This document shows positions 34,124 through 43,300 of a stretch of 64,000 nucleotides of DNA, piece by piece (positions within the stretch are counted from its first letter, which is position 1; every line of letters begins with the position of its first letter). Source of the DNA: an uncultured Lachnospiraceae bacterium (GTDB lineage Bacteria; Bacillota; Clostridia; Lachnospirales; Lachnospiraceae). Under the pieces are notes generated by a model. That model was not told the origin of the DNA and did no database searches. It worked only from the letters and a program-made list of their open reading frames with translations. A program made the position numbers and the translations under genes. Location: positions 1 through 64,000 of the forward strand of contig CANQBH010000008.1 in the NCBI GenBank assembly GCA_947589155.1, read 5' to 3'.

Positions 34124-34750
34124 TCAGAGAAAATCGCGGATCCAGTCCAGCAGCAGCGGATTGACCGCCCCCTCCAGATAGAGCCCGCTCAAAAACAGCA
34201 GCGCAAGCCCCGCGCCGTAGAGAAATAAGGCGATCCTGCGCTTTAACGTCCCGTTCTTCGCGCAGGCTTCCTCCTGCCGCTCGCAGAACAGCCAGAACAG
34301 ATAGCAAAAGAGCACGACATAGACGATCCCGTGCGGAAAAAAGGAAAACAAAAAAACGATCGCGCCCTTCCAGCCGTAGGCGCGCAGAAACGCCGCGCAG
34401 ACGCTTCCCGCCAGCAGGCCGCACAAAAGATAGGTCAGCGTATAAAGCGGCCTGCGGATCCGCGTCATGCCGAATAAGAGCAGCAGGACAAGCAAAAGGC
34501 CGCGGCGTACCAAGAGATAGCAGAACAATTCTTTCTGCGCGAGCGTGCGCGCATCCATTTCCTCCATGCAGGAGCACAGCCACGCCCCCGCCGCCTGGAT
34601 CTGTTCGGAAAACAAAACGAGCCCCAGCGTCAGCGAGATAAGAAAGCACAAAAAGAATGCCCCCTTCTTTCCGCGGAACACTTCCCGCAGAAAGAAGAAC
34701 GGCATTCTCCTTTTCCTGTGATAGGCGTCGTAATACAGATACTCTCTCAT
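34124..34750 (-). CDS. spoIIM: Stage II sporulation protein M
   Basis: A 208-residue polytopic membrane protein matching SpoIIM. In Bacillus SpoIIM joins SpoIID and SpoIIP for septal peptidoglycan thinning and engulfment. About five membrane helices are visible (about 31-50, 81-97, 102-122, 128-150 and 172-190). FFPHGIVYVV (about 138-147) and the C-terminal LEGAVNPLLLDWI are typical of the family. The gene follows the Nudix hydrolase gene, as nudF-spoIIM do in Bacillus, which supports the assignment. It could be transcribed from the riboswitch-led operon as well as a mother-cell promoter. Confidence 0.88.
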   Translation of the reverse strand: MREYLYYDAYHRKRRMPFFFLREVFRGKKGAFFLCFLISLTLGLVLFSEQIQAAGAWLCSCMEEMDARTLAQKELFCYLLVRRGLLLVLLLLFGMTRIRRPLYTLTYLLCGLLAGSVCAAFLRAYGWKGAIVFLFSFFPHGIVYVVLFCYLFWLFCERQEEACAKNGTLKRRIALFLYGAGLALLFLSGLYLEGAVNPLLLDWIRDFL

Positions 34751-34780
34751 ATTTTTGTCCCGGCTTGCTTTACTCCTATC

Positions 34781-35335
34781 CTATGCAAAAACCGGCGCGC
34801 TAGAACTCTTGACGCGGTAGGCGAGCACCGCGGAGACCGTTTTGCTGTCCTGAATCCGTCCGGCAAAGATCTCCTCGAGCAGTTCGTCCATCTCCCACGC
34901 CCTGCATTCGATATTTTCCGCGGCGTCGAGATGCTGGCTGCCCGGCGTCAGATCCTCCGCCAGATATACGTCGATAAATTCATTGCAGAAAGCGACCGTC
35001 GTCTTTAAGGAAAGCAGAAATTCCATCTTTCCGGCGGTATAGCCCGTTTCCTCCTCCAACTCCCGTTTGGCGCAGACGAGCGTCGATTCTTCCACGCTGT
35101 CCCGCGATCCGGCCGGCACTTCCCATGTCATGCGCTCCAGCGCCGGACGGTACTGCCTGACAAGGATCACGCGGCCGTCGCTTTGTACCGGAAGCACCGC
35201 CGCCGCCCCTTTCCGATGCGCGACGAAGTCCCAAACCTCACGGCTTCCGTCCGGCAGTTCCATCGTATCGGAATAGACGTCAAGAATGGAGCCTGCATGT
35301 ACCAGTTTACGGTCGACCCGTTTGATCTTTTCCAT
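34781..35335 (-). CDS. nudF: Nudix hydrolase, ADP-ribose pyrophosphatase type
   Basis: A 184-residue Nudix protein. The Nudix box spans about 75-97 with the REL-EE-G core in CAKRELEEETGYTAGKME, and AHRKGAAAVLPV and VRQYRPALERMTWEVPAGS precede it, as in ADP-ribose pyrophosphatases. Substrate is inferred from family and gene order. Its start overlaps the AlkD-like gene by 29 bases. Confidence 0.88.
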   Translation of the reverse strand: MEKIKRVDRKLVHAGSILDVYSDTMELPDGSREVWDFVAHRKGAAAVLPVQSDGRVILVRQYRPALERMTWEVPAGSRDSVEESTLVCAKRELEEETGYTAGKMEFLLSLKTTVAFCNEFIDVYLAEDLTPGSQHLDAAENIECRAWEMDELLEEIFAGRIQDSKTVSAVLAYRVKSSSAPVFA

Positions 35336-36137
35336 GATCCAATCCCTCCTGTTCTTTCTTCTCCGCGCGTCCCCTGCCCGGATGGCGGCGGAGCGTTCTT
35401 AAATATGCCTTCTGTTCCTCCGTGATCCTCCTGCTCTCTACGGCTTTCCGGATCGTCCGCTCATGCGTCCACGGATCCAGCCGTTCTTCCTGCAGGAAAA
35501 CGACGGTCAGGTCCCACTGTTTCGCCAGCGCGGTCGCGAAATACCACGCCTGCATCATATGGATGTAGTAATCGTCCCCGTCGGGCGCTTTGTCCCGCGC
35601 GCCATTGCTCCAGCCGCTCTTGACTTCCGCGGCCATTTGCAGGAAGGACGCCTGAAAATCTTCTTCGAGGAAATGCGTCATCAGCATATTGAGGGCGTAG
35701 CGCTTGACATACGGCTTCTCCGAGCCCAGCCAGCGTTGCACCGCCTCAAGCAGGCGCGCCCTTTCGCCGTAAAAGGCCTTCGGCGACATCTGATCGCAGG
35801 TCGCCCAGTTGTCGATATACGGCAGGAATTCGTCAACGCCCGCCAGACATTCCGCAAAGTCTTTCCTGCGGCAGAGCAGAAAGGCGTGCAGCTGGTCTTC
35901 CTCAAACAGGGCGTGCGGCTTCTGCTCTAAAAAGCGCGCGGCTTCCGGCGTGCCGTCCAGTTCCTTTGCCAAACCGCGCAAAAGCGGCGTACGCACGCCG
36001 AGGATCTTCTCCGGCCGAAGCGTCGGCAGGAGTTTTCGCTGAAACGCCGCTAATTTTTGCTCCGACATTTCCCGCAGCCGTTCCTCGATCGGCCCGACCG
36101 GCCCGACCGGCACGGCCGTCTCCTTTACGTTATTCAC
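35307..36137 (-). CDS. AlkD-family DNA alkylation repair protein
   Basis: A 276-residue all-helical HEAT-like protein of the AlkD DNA glycosylase family, which removes alkylated purines. It has RTPLLRGLAKEL (about 50-61), PYIDNWATCDQMSPKAF near 120 with the catalytic-type Asp, and MLMTHFLEEDFQ and HMMQAWYFATALAKQWD near 160-215. I place the start at the GTG at 36137: GGAGG lies just upstream, and it overlaps the end of the exporter gene. An ATG 23 codons further in is an alternative. Enzyme activity is inferred. Confidence 0.82.
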   Translation of the reverse strand: MNNVKETAVPVGPVGPIEERLREMSEQKLAAFQRKLLPTLRPEKILGVRTPLLRGLAKELDGTPEAARFLEQKPHALFEEDQLHAFLLCRRKDFAECLAGVDEFLPYIDNWATCDQMSPKAFYGERARLLEAVQRWLGSEKPYVKRYALNMLMTHFLEEDFQASFLQMAAEVKSGWSNGARDKAPDGDDYYIHMMQAWYFATALAKQWDLTVVFLQEERLDPWTHERTIRKAVESRRITEEQKAYLRTLRRHPGRGRAEKKEQEGLDHGKDQTGRP

Positions 36138-36813
36138 CGCTCCTCCTCCTTTTCCATAACAGCCTGCCGACGCAGGCCCCAAGAAATACCAGCGTCACAA
36201 TCAGCAGAACCGGCAGGATGACGCCGCTGTCCGCGCCGCACCGCAGCCGCAATCCCTGATGAAGCGTATAGATCCCGAAGAACGCAAACAGCAGGAACGC
36301 CAGCGATTTCAAAAACGTCTCCGGCATCTTATTTTTCAGCAGCATTCCGAGCAACATTCCCAGCATATCGGCGGCAAACAGGCCGATAGAGCAGCCCAGC
36401 CAGACAGGAAGCGCCGCATCCAGCCCCTCGTTGGCTCCGAACGTCACCGCGGTCAGCTGCGTCTTGTCGCCGAGTTCCGCCAGAAAGAAGGTCAGCCCCA
36501 CCGCCAGCGGCGCGAACGCGACCTTCCGCTCGCCGACCTGTTCTTCGCCTTCGTCGTCGGGCCCGACGGAGGAAAACGCAAAATACAAAAATGCGAACGC
36601 GGCGATCTCCTTAATGAGCCAGTCCGGCACCAGCGATCCGACCAGCCCTCCGGCCAGCACCGCCATCCCGTTTAAGATCAGGATCGCCGCCGCCGTCCCG
36701 AGGACGATATCGCGGATCTTGTATTTCGACGTCAGCGCCATCAGCATCAGCTGCGTCTTGTCGCCCATCTCCGCGATAAATTCCGCCGCCATGACCTTTA
36801 GGAACAACCACAT
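36130..36813 (-). CDS. UPF0016 (TMEM165/GDT1) family manganese/calcium exporter
   Basis: A 227-residue membrane protein with two copies of the family motif E-x-G-D-K-T: AEMGDKTQLM (about 14-23) and AELGDKTQLTAV (about 111-122), each in a membrane helix. About six to seven helices are seen. Bacterial members of this family export manganese and are often under the yybP-ykoY riboswitch, which is exactly what heads this operon (37877-37996). It follows the antiporter gene by 21 bases. Confidence 0.92.
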   Translation of the reverse strand: MWLFLKVMAAEFIAEMGDKTQLMLMALTSKYKIRDIVLGTAAAILILNGMAVLAGGLVGSLVPDWLIKEIAAFAFLYFAFSSVGPDDEGEEQVGERKVAFAPLAVGLTFFLAELGDKTQLTAVTFGANEGLDAALPVWLGCSIGLFAADMLGMLLGMLLKNKMPETFLKSLAFLLFAFFGIYTLHQGLRLRCGADSGVILPVLLIVTLVFLGACVGRLLWKRRRSGE

Positions 36814-36834
36814 CTTTTTTCTCCTTTCAAACCC

Positions 36835-37836
36835 CTACCGCAGGAAGATATAGACCGCATATAAAGCGTACAACAGCAGCATGACCGCGCCGTCGAGGCG
36901 TTTGAGCATTTTCCCGCGCGCCGCCAGCACCCATACAATCAGCGTAAAGACTAAAAGGACGGCGATGTCGATCACGTTTTCCGTGATAAAGGCGATCGGG
37001 CTGATGGCCGAAGCGATCCCGAGCACAAAGAGGATGTTGAAGACATTGGAGCCGATCGCGTTTCCAAGCGCCATCCCGATCTCGTTCTTCCTCGCCGCCA
37101 CCACCGACGTGACCAGTTCCGGCAGCGACGTGCCGATGGAAACGATCGTGAGTCCGATCAGCGTCTGGCTCATGCCGAGTTCCGACGCGATCCTGCTGGC
37201 GGTATCGACCGTCAGGTCGCCGCCGATTGCGATCGCCGCCGCGCCTCCGACGATGTAGAGAAGGCTGCGCGGTACCGAAAGAAGTTTGATCGTTTCGTCC
37301 GTCTCCAGTTCCATCTCGTCGGTATCGCCGCTCTTTTGCGCCTTCAGCGCCCTTTGCACCAGCACGACGATATAGGTGACAAAGAGGATCAGCAGAAGCG
37401 CGCCGTCGACATGTCCGAGCACCATGCCGCCCCCGTCGGCAAATCCAAGAATGCCAAGCACGAGAAGCGCGATCGCGCAGACCGCGGAAAACGGGATATC
37501 CTTGCGGATCGTATCTCTGCCGACCGGCACGGCGGTCATCATCGTGCAGACGCCGATCACCACCATCAGGTTGAAGATATTGGAGCCGATGGCGTTACTG
37601 ATCGCCAGCGAGTTGTTGTTGGAAACGGAAGCCGCCACGCTGACCGCCGTCTCCGGCAGCGACGTGCCCATCGCCACGACCGTCAGGCCGATGATCACCG
37701 CCGGCACATGAAACCGCTTTGCCACGCTCGAACTGCCCTCCACAAAAAAATCCGCCCCCTTGATCAGAAAGGTAAAGCCCGCTACCAGCAGGATGACGAC
37801 CAGAAACATCGGGCTTTGTGCAATAAACTGTTCCAT
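36835..37836 (-). CDS. Calcium/sodium-type cation antiporter (CaCA family)
   Basis: A 333-residue antiporter with about ten membrane helices and the two inverted alpha repeats of the CaCA superfamily: VVAMGTSLPETAVSVAAS (about 52-69) with SNAIGSNIFNLMVVIGV, and VSIGTSLPELVTSVVAARKNE with GNAIGSNVFNILFVLG. The Glu in each SLPE motif binds cation. An acidic linker of about 25 residues separates the halves. The riboswitch in its leader suggests manganese as a physiological substrate, although the family often moves calcium. The start at 37836 has AAAGGAG upstream. Confidence 0.92.
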   Translation of the reverse strand: MEQFIAQSPMFLVVILLVAGFTFLIKGADFFVEGSSSVAKRFHVPAVIIGLTVVAMGTSLPETAVSVAASVSNNNSLAISNAIGSNIFNLMVVIGVCTMMTAVPVGRDTIRKDIPFSAVCAIALLVLGILGFADGGGMVLGHVDGALLLILFVTYIVVLVQRALKAQKSGDTDEMELETDETIKLLSVPRSLLYIVGGAAAIAIGGDLTVDTASRIASELGMSQTLIGLTIVSIGTSLPELVTSVVAARKNEIGMALGNAIGSNVFNILFVLGIASAISPIAFITENVIDIAVLLVFTLIVWVLAARGKMLKRLDGAVMLLLYALYAVYIFLR

Positions 37837-37876
37837 AAAACTTCTCCTTTTCTTTTCAAAATCGTGCGCACGGGCA

Positions 37877-37996
37877 TAAAAAAGACCCAAATGTGCCAAG
37901 GCACACCTGAGTCTCATTCTTTACGATTTGCCAGGTCATACGACCGGGTCTGTTGACAAATCACGCCGAAACGCGAACTACTCCCCCACGCAATGT
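37877..37996 (-). promoter_or_regulatory. yybP-ykoY manganese riboswitch with terminator platform
   Basis: The reverse strand from about 37996 reads GGGGGAGTAG (37987-37978), a GTCAACA loop region, CCTGGCAAATCGTAAAGA and a GAGAC-like segment, which together resemble the yybP-ykoY aptamer. It is followed by a strong terminator hairpin at 37914-37883. The elements sit 40-160 bases before a cation antiporter and a UPF0016 exporter, both classic targets. Manganese binding would be expected to release the terminator and turn on export. It was assigned by eye; a covariance-model search would settle it. Confidence 0.85.
37883..37914 (-). terminator. Terminator hairpin of the manganese riboswitch
   Basis: On the reverse strand AGACTCAGGTGTGCC pairs with GGCACATTTGGGTCT in a long imperfect stem and is followed by six T. 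It is the expression platform downstream of the aptamer and precedes the antiporter ribosome binding site. Confidence 0.85.
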
Positions 37997-38088
37997 ATGG
38001 TTATTGTAACAGACGACCGGCGGATACGTCAAGCGCGGAAAGCATATTTTTTGCAAAAGAAACAGCGGTTCTTTTCTCAATAAAACAA

Positions 38089-38117
38089 CCGCCTCCGGAC
38101 GGTCTGCCCGAAAGCGG
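38089..38117 (-). terminator. Intrinsic terminator after rny
   Basis: A 12-bp stem including G-T pairs (CCGCTTTCGGGC / GTCCGGAGGCGG) and a five-base loop, then TTGTTTTATT on the reverse strand, just downstream of rny. Confidence 0.8.
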
Positions 38118-38142
38118 CTGCTTATGTTGTTCTTATGAAATT

Positions 38143-39711
38143 TTACTTTGCGTAATCTGTCACCCGCGATTCGCGGATCACATTTACTTTGATCTGTCCC
38201 GGATAATCCAATTCCGCTTCGATGCGTTTGGAAATATCCCTTGCCAGCAATACCATCTCGGCATCGTTGACCTGCTCAGGAACTACCATCACTCGGACTT
38301 CCCTACCTGCCTGAATGGCAAAAGATTTTTCTACACCCTTAAAACTGTCTGTGATCTCTTCTAATTGTTGTAATCTGTTTGAATACGCTTCTAACGTTTC
38401 ACGTCTTGCGCCCGGCCGCGCTGCGCTGATGGTATCAGCCGCCTGCACCAGACAGGCAACGATGCTTTCCGGATCCACGTCGCCATGATGCGCCTCCACC
38501 GCGTTGATGACTACGGCGTTTTCTTTGTATCTCTTGCAGAGTTCTACGCCAAGCTGGATATGCGATCCTTCCATATCCCTGTCGACCGACTTGCCAATGT
38601 CATGCAGAAGACCCGCACGCTTGGCCGTCCTGACGTCTTCCCCAAGTTCGGCGGCTAACAGCCCCGCCAACTGGGCGACTTCGATGGAGTGCTTTAACAC
38701 GTTCTGACCGTAACTTGTCCGATAACGCATCTTGCCAAGGAGTTTTATCAACTCCGGATGGATACCGTGTACGCCGACTTCCAGCGCCGCTTCTTCGCCC
38801 GCTTCCTTGATCAGGGCGTCGACTTCCTTCTGCGCTTTTTCAACCATTTCTTCGATCCGCGCCGGATGGATACGTCCGTCCACGATCAGTTTTTCAAGCG
38901 CGATCCGGGCCACTTCCCTGCGGATCGGGTCAAAGGCGGAAAGGATAACGGCTTCCGGCGTATCGTCAATAATGAGTTCCACGCCGGTCATCGTCTCAAG
39001 GGTACGGATATTTCTACCCTCGCGTCCGATGATCCTTCCTTTCATTTCATCGTTCGGCAACTGCACGACGGAGATCGTCGTCTCTGCCACATGATCGGCT
39101 GCACATTTCTGGATCGCCGTCACAACGATGTCCTTTGCCTTTTTGTTGGCGTCTTCCTTGGCGACCGCCAGCGACTCTTTTACGAGTTTGGCCGCGTCAA
39201 GTTTTACATCTTCTTCAACAGTTTTTAACAGAATATCTTTTGCCTGTTCGGAGGTAAGTCCTGAGATTCTCTCCAGTTCCTGTACGCGCTGCTGATTAAG
39301 TTTTGCCACCTCGCTCTTTTGCCGATCCAGCGACGCTTCCTTTCGCGCACATTCCGCCTCTTTTTTCTCCAGCGCATCAAGTTTCTTGTCCAGATTTTCT
39401 TCTTTCTGGGCGATACGATGTTCGTTTCGCTGGATCTCCGAGCGGCGTTCCCTGATCTCTTTCTCGAGTTCGTTCTTGGTCTTTAACGACTCCTCTTTTG
39501 CCTCTAAAAGAGCCTCGCGCTTCTTGGTCTCCGCGTTCTTTACCGCCTCGTCGATGATCTCACGGGCTTTTTCCTCCGCGCTGCCCACCTTTTTGGCGGA
39601 TGTGTTTTTGTAATGCGCGTTGGCGACCGCCAGAGAGACCGGTACGGCAACCACGAGCGTAACGATGACTGCTATAATAATCGCAAGCACAGTAGCACCT
39701 CCTTTATTCAA
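38143..39711 (-). CDS. rny: Ribonuclease Y
   Basis: A 522-residue membrane-anchored endoribonuclease that starts mRNA decay in Firmicutes. An N-terminal membrane helix (about 7-30) and a long charged coiled coil (about 42-160) come first. A KH RNA-binding domain follows ([19 protein letters not shown], about 225-243), then an HD domain with metal ligands in [25 protein letters not shown] and VEAHHGD (about 340-410). All catalytic residues are present. A strong promoter lies at 39779-39807. Confidence 0.97.
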   Translation of the reverse strand: MNKGGATVLAIIIAVIVTLVVAVPVSLAVANAHYKNTSAKKVGSAEEKAREIIDEAVKNAETKKREALLEAKEESLKTKNELEKEIRERRSEIQRNEHRIAQKEENLDKKLDALEKKEAECARKEASLDRQKSEVAKLNQQRVQELERISGLTSEQAKDILLKTVEEDVKLDAAKLVKESLAVAKEDANKKAKDIVVTAIQKCAADHVAETTISVVQLPNDEMKGRIIGREGRNIRTLETMTGVELIIDDTPEAVILSAFDPIRREVARIALEKLIVDGRIHPARIEEMVEKAQKEVDALIKEAGEEAALEVGVHGIHPELIKLLGKMRYRTSYGQNVLKHSIEVAQLAGLLAAELGEDVRTAKRAGLLHDIGKSVDRDMEGSHIQLGVELCKRYKENAVVINAVEAHHGDVDPESIVACLVQAADTISAARPGARRETLEAYSNRLQQLEEITDSFKGVEKSFAIQAGREVRVMVVPEQVNDAEMVLLARDISKRIEAELDYPGQIKVNVIRESRVTDYAK

Positions 39712-39778
39712 TTTTCAATCTTCGATTTTATTGTATATACATGAAAACGAAAAATCCGCGTATCATTACAACAGTATG

Positions 39779-39807
39779 ATTCTATCCCTTATTTTAGAAA
39801 TTGTCAA
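39779..39807 (-). promoter_or_regulatory. Promoter of rny
   Basis: Reverse strand perfect TTGACA (complement at 39802-39807), 17 bases, TAGAAT (complement at 39779-39784). The -35 lies inside the last codons of recX. Confidence 0.82.
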
Positions 39808-40414
39808 GATGTAAAGCGCGTCCAATATCTGCCGTCTGAAAACCGCGCTGCGCCAGAAAACGGTACATCTTCGCCTTTTCCTCGCGTCCGGCGGACGCAG
39901 GATCGTAATTCTTTTTTTTGAGAAGGGCAAGGATCAGTTCCATCTCGCTCGCCTCGTACTCCTCCTCCATGCAGCGGTCGATCAGATCCTTTGAGATCCC
40001 CTTTGCCAAGAGATCGCGGCAGATCCGCAGACGGCTGCGGCTTTCCTGATGGAAACGGATATAGGAGCGCGCAAGCCGTTCGTCGTCAAGGTAATGATAG
40101 GAACGGACGTAGGAAAGCGCGTCCTCTACCGCCTCCGGCGGATAGCCGCTTTCCTGTAATTTCTGCCGCAGCTGCTTCTCGCTGCGGTCTGTCTTTTCCA
40201 GAAGATAGAGCGCCCTTTTCCGCGCCCGCGGCAGCAGCGTCTCCGTTAAGATCGCCTGATACTGTGCTTCGGAAAGGACGTCTCCCTGCGCGAGGGCGTA
40301 GCGCGCGACTTCTTTTGCGTAGAGTACAAAGTCTGCCCCATTGCTGAGGCAGACCTTTCTTTTTCCTTTTGACAGTGTTTCTATGGAGACGATCTCCGCC
40401 GACCCTTTCATCAT
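39794..40414 (-). CDS. recX: RecX, regulator of RecA
   Basis: A 206-residue three-helix-repeat protein of the RecX family, which binds and inhibits RecA filaments. It has [25 protein letters not shown] (about 68-92), [20 protein letters not shown] (about 102-121) and a third repeat near 150-200. Its ATG overlaps the stop of recA by four bases (ATGA), so it is co-expressed with recA under LexA control. Confidence 0.93.
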   Translation of the reverse strand: MMKGSAEIVSIETLSKGKRKVCLSNGADFVLYAKEVARYALAQGDVLSEAQYQAILTETLLPRARKRALYLLEKTDRSEKQLRQKLQESGYPPEAVEDALSYVRSYHYLDDERLARSYIRFHQESRSRLRICRDLLAKGISKDLIDRCMEEEYEASEMELILALLKKKNYDPASAGREEKAKMYRFLAQRGFQTADIGRALHLDNF

Positions 40415-41445
40415 TCGACCGTCTCCGGTGCTTCAACGGCGGTTTCTTCTTCCTGATGAAGGAAATGCTCCCGCACCTGCTGCTCGATCTCCTGCGCGAT
40501 TGCAGGATTTTCCTTGAGGTAGATTTTTGCGTTCTCGCGACCCTGCCCGATCTTTTCTCCCTTATAGGCGTACCATGCGCCGGACTTGTTCACGACGTCG
40601 ATCTCGGACGCCAGATCGAGAATATCCCCTTCTTTTGAGATGCCCTGTCCGAACATGATGTCAAACTCCGCCTCTTTGAAAGGCGGCGCGATCTTGTTCT
40701 TTACGACCTTGACCCTTGTCCTGTTGCCGATGACCTCGCCGGACTGCTTGAGCGCCTCGATCCGGCGCACATCCAGACGGACGGAAGAATAAAACTTCAA
40801 TGCGCGGCCGCCCGTCGTCGTCTCCGGATTGCCGAACATGATCCCCACCTTCTCGCGCAGCTGATTGATGAAGATGACGATGCAGTTCGTCTTGCTGATG
40901 ACGGCGGTCAGTTTGCGGAGCGCCTGCGACATCAGCCGCGCCTGCAGGCCGACGTGGGCGTCTCCCATGTCGCCGTCGATCTCCGCCTTCGGCACGAGCG
41001 CCGCCACGGAATCCACGATCAGAATATCCACCGCGCCGGAACGCACCATCGTCTCGGTGATCTCCAGCGCCTGCTCGCCGTTGTCCGGCTGCGAGCTGTA
41101 GAGGTTGTCGATATCCACGCCAATATTCCTGGCATAAACGGGATCCAGCGCGTGCTCCGCGTCAATAAAGCCCGCAATGCCGCCCGCCTTTTGTACCTCG
41201 GCGACCGCGTGCAGCGCCACCGTGGTCTTGCCGCTTGACTCAGGACCGTAGATCTCCACGATCCGTCCCTTCGGCAGGCCGCCCTGCCCGAGCGCGATAT
41301 CGAGGCTCAGAGAGCCGGTCGGGACCGTCTCCACCTTCATGGAATTGCCGGTGTCGCCGAGTTTCATCACGGAACCCTTGCCGTATTGTTTTTCAATCTG
41401 CGAAATCGCAGCGTCCAATGCCCTTAACTTATCTTCACTTGCCAT
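40411..41445 (-). CDS. recA: RecA recombinase
   Basis: A 344-residue strand-exchange ATPase and SOS co-protease. Walker A is [13 protein letters not shown] (about 67-79), Walker B is [14 protein letters not shown] (about 140-153). The loop-2 region [25 protein letters not shown] (here [17 protein letters not shown]) follows, with a short acidic C-terminus. The ATG at 41445 begins [13 protein letters not shown], the usual RecA N-terminus. The open frame upstream crosses the promoter and is not coding. Two LexA boxes lie in the leader. Confidence 0.98.
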   Translation of the reverse strand: MASEDKLRALDAAISQIEKQYGKGSVMKLGDTGNSMKVETVPTGSLSLDIALGQGGLPKGRIVEIYGPESSGKTTVALHAVAEVQKAGGIAGFIDAEHALDPVYARNIGVDIDNLYSSQPDNGEQALEITETMVRSGAVDILIVDSVAALVPKAEIDGDMGDAHVGLQARLMSQALRKLTAVISKTNCIVIFINQLREKVGIMFGNPETTTGGRALKFYSSVRLDVRRIEALKQSGEVIGNRTRVKVVKNKIAPPFKEAEFDIMFGQGISKEGDILDLASEIDVVNKSGAWYAYKGEKIGQGRENAKIYLKENPAIAQEIEQQVREHFLHQEEETAVEAPETVE

Positions 41446-41463
41446 GTGATCTCCTCCATTATC

Positions 41464-41475
41464 GAACTTTTGTTC
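41464..41475. promoter_or_regulatory. LexA box proximal to recA
   Basis: GAAC-TTTT-GTTC matches the Gram-positive SOS box core GAACN4GTTC exactly. It lies 19 bases before the recA start and two bases from a second box. Confidence 0.8.
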
Positions 41476-41477
41476 CC

Positions 41478-41489
41478 GAACCTTTGTTC
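41478..41489. promoter_or_regulatory. LexA box distal to recA
   Basis: GAAC-CTTT-GTTC with flanking C and G (CGAAC...GTTCG) matches the SOS box GAACN4GTTC. The two boxes are 14 bases apart, centre to centre, just downstream of the recA transcription start expected from the promoter at 41503-41531. Confidence 0.82.
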
Positions 41490-41502
41490 GCTCTATGTTC
41501 TT

Positions 41503-41531
41503 ATAGTAGTATATTATCTGGGAAAAGTCAA
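41503..41531 (-). promoter_or_regulatory. Promoter of recA-recX
   Basis: Reverse strand TTGACT (41531-41526), 17 bases, TACTAT (41508-41503). The LexA boxes lie about 7-32 bases downstream of the predicted start of transcription, a position suited to repression. Confidence 0.7.
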
Positions 41532-41570
41532 CAGAAAAATAAAAGAATCCCGAAAAAGAAAACAACAAAA

Positions 41571-41595
41571 GAGACAGCGGCGCTGCCACTGCCTC
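41571..41595 (-). terminator. Intrinsic terminator after prfC
   Basis: An 11-bp stem with G-T pairs (GAGGCAGTGGC / GCCGCTGTCTC) and loop AGC on the reverse strand, followed by TTTTGTTGTTTTC. It separates prfC from recA. Confidence 0.85.
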
Positions 41596-41627
41596 ATTAT
41601 AGCCGTATCCCCCTCGCGATGTCAAGC

Positions 41628-43217
41628 CTATCCGCGCCCGAACTCGGAAAGGAGCAGCCCTTCGTTCCGCTCCAGCGTCATGCCCACGCTCCAACTGTTG
41701 ACAAACAGCAGCAGCGGCCGGCCCTTCAGGTCGCGGATCTTTTTCATGTCCGAGGTGCCGCTGAGCGCGTCAAGGTCGATATCGCTGTTTTCGATCCAGC
41801 GGATATGTTCATAAGGAAGCGTCTCCATAAGGATCTCGACGTTGTATTCGCTTTTCAGACGGTAGGTCAGCACATCGAACTGCAGGACGCCGACCACGCC
41901 GACGATGATCTCCTCCATGCCGGTATTGTATTCCTGAAAGATCTGGATCGCGCCTTCCTGCGCGATCTGCGTAATGCCTTTCATAAACTGCTTGCGCTTC
42001 ATCGTGTCCACCTGACGCACGCGGGCGAAATGCTCCGGCGCAAAGGTCGGGATCCCCTCGAAAGCGAACCGCTCCCTGCCGGAAACGATCGTATCCCCTA
42101 TGGAAAAGACGCCCGGATCGAAAACGCCGATGATATCTCCGGCATAGGCCCTGTCCACGATCTTGCGCTCCTGCGCCATCAACTGCTGCGGCTGGGAAAG
42201 TTTCATTGCGCGGCCGCCCTGCACATGGAACACCTCCATCCCCGCGTCAAAGACGCCGGAGCAGATCCGCATGAACGCGATCCTGTCGCGGTGCGCCCGG
42301 TTCATATTGGCCTGTATCTTGAAGACGAAAGCGGAGAACGTCTCGGAAAACGGGTCGATCTCGCCCGCGTCCGACATACGCGGGAGCGGCGGCGTCGTCA
42401 TCTGAAGGAAGTGATCGAGGAACGTCTCCACGCCGAAATTGGTCAGCGCCGACCCGAAAAAGACCGGAGAAAGTTCTCCCGCCGCCACCTTTTCCTGATC
42501 GAAAGGCGCCGCCGCGCCGTCCAGCAGTTCGATCTCATCCGAAAGCTGCGCCAGCGCTTCTTCGCCGATCGCTTCATGCAGCGCCGGATCTTCGATCCCG
42601 ATCAGCGTTTCCCTTCCTTCCTTCGTACCTTTGCGCGTGTCGGAAAAGAGCCGCACCTGCTTGGTTTCCCTGTCAAACACGCCGCGGAACTCCTTTCCGG
42701 AACCGATGGGCCAGTTGATCGGGCAGGTCGCGATCCCGAGTTCCTTTTCGATATCGTCCAACAGCGAGAACGTCTCGTTGGCGTCCCTGTCCATCTTATT
42801 GATAAAGGTAAAGATCGGGATATGCCGCATGACGCAGACCTTGAACAGTTTCCGCGTCTGCGCCTCCACGCCCTTGGACGCGTCGATGACCATGACCGCG
42901 GAATCCGCCGCCATCAGCGTCCGGTAGGTATCCTCCGAAAAGTCCTGATGGCCCGGGGTATCCAGAATGTTGATGCAATAGTCCCGATAATGGAACTGAA
43001 GGACGGAGGATGTGACCGAGATCCCCCTCTCCTTTTCGATCTCCATCCAGTCGGACACCGCGTGCCGCGCCGTCGCCTTGCCCTTGACGGAACCCGCAAG
43101 GTTGATCGCGCCGCCATATAATAAAAACTTCTCCGTCAGGGTCGTCTTGCCCGCGTCCGGATGGGAAATGATCGCAAACGTCCTTCGCTTCGTGATCTCT
43201 TTTTGTAACTCCGACAT
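41628..43217 (-). CDS. prfC: Peptide chain release factor 3
   Basis: A 529-residue translational GTPase that recycles RF1/RF2 after termination. G1 is [13 protein letters not shown] (about 19-31), the switch region is [16 protein letters not shown]3 is [14 protein letters not shown] (about 85-98) and G4 is [10 protein letters not shown] (about 137-146). RF3-specific segments include [23 protein letters not shown] (43252-43247) lies about 30 bases before the start, with a weak -35 that falls in the spoIIIA terminator hairpin. Confidence 0.96.
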   Translation of the reverse strand: MSELQKEITKRRTFAIISHPDAGKTTLTEKFLLYGGAINLAGSVKGKATARHAVSDWMEIEKERGISVTSSVLQFHYRDYCINILDTPGHQDFSEDTYRTLMAADSAVMVIDASKGVEAQTRKLFKVCVMRHIPIFTFINKMDRDANETFSLLDDIEKELGIATCPINWPIGSGKEFRGVFDRETKQVRLFSDTRKGTKEGRETLIGIEDPALHEAIGEEALAQLSDEIELLDGAAAPFDQEKVAAGELSPVFFGSALTNFGVETFLDHFLQMTTPPLPRMSDAGEIDPFSETFSAFVFKIQANMNRAHRDRIAFMRICSGVFDAGMEVFHVQGGRAMKLSQPQQLMAQERKIVDRAYAGDIIGVFDPGVFSIGDTIVSGRERFAFEGIPTFAPEHFARVRQVDTMKRKQFMKGITQIAQEGAIQIFQEYNTGMEEIIVGVVGVLQFDVLTYRLKSEYNVEILMETLPYEHIRWIENSDIDLDALSGTSDMKKIRDLKGRPLLLFVNSWSVGMTLERNEGLLLSEFGRG

Positions 43218-43263
43218 CGCTCTCCTCCTCTGAAAACACTTTTGCCATTATAGCATAAGTAAA

Positions 43264-43295
43264 CAGACAAGTCCATGCAAAATGAGACTTGCCTG
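43264..43295 (-). terminator. Probable terminator of the spoIIIA cluster
   Basis: A 10-bp stem with one G-T pair (CAGGCAAGTC / GACTTGTCTG) and a 12-base loop on the reverse strand, followed by a short TTTACTT. It lies six bases after the spoIIIAH stop; the weak T tract lowers confidence. Confidence 0.58.
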
Positions 43296-43300
43296 CCGTC

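Noticed and set aside
41235..43121. 628-codon plus-strand frame across recA leader and prfC
   Set aside because: It spans a promoter, LexA boxes and a terminator and is antisense to prfC with the same atypical composition.
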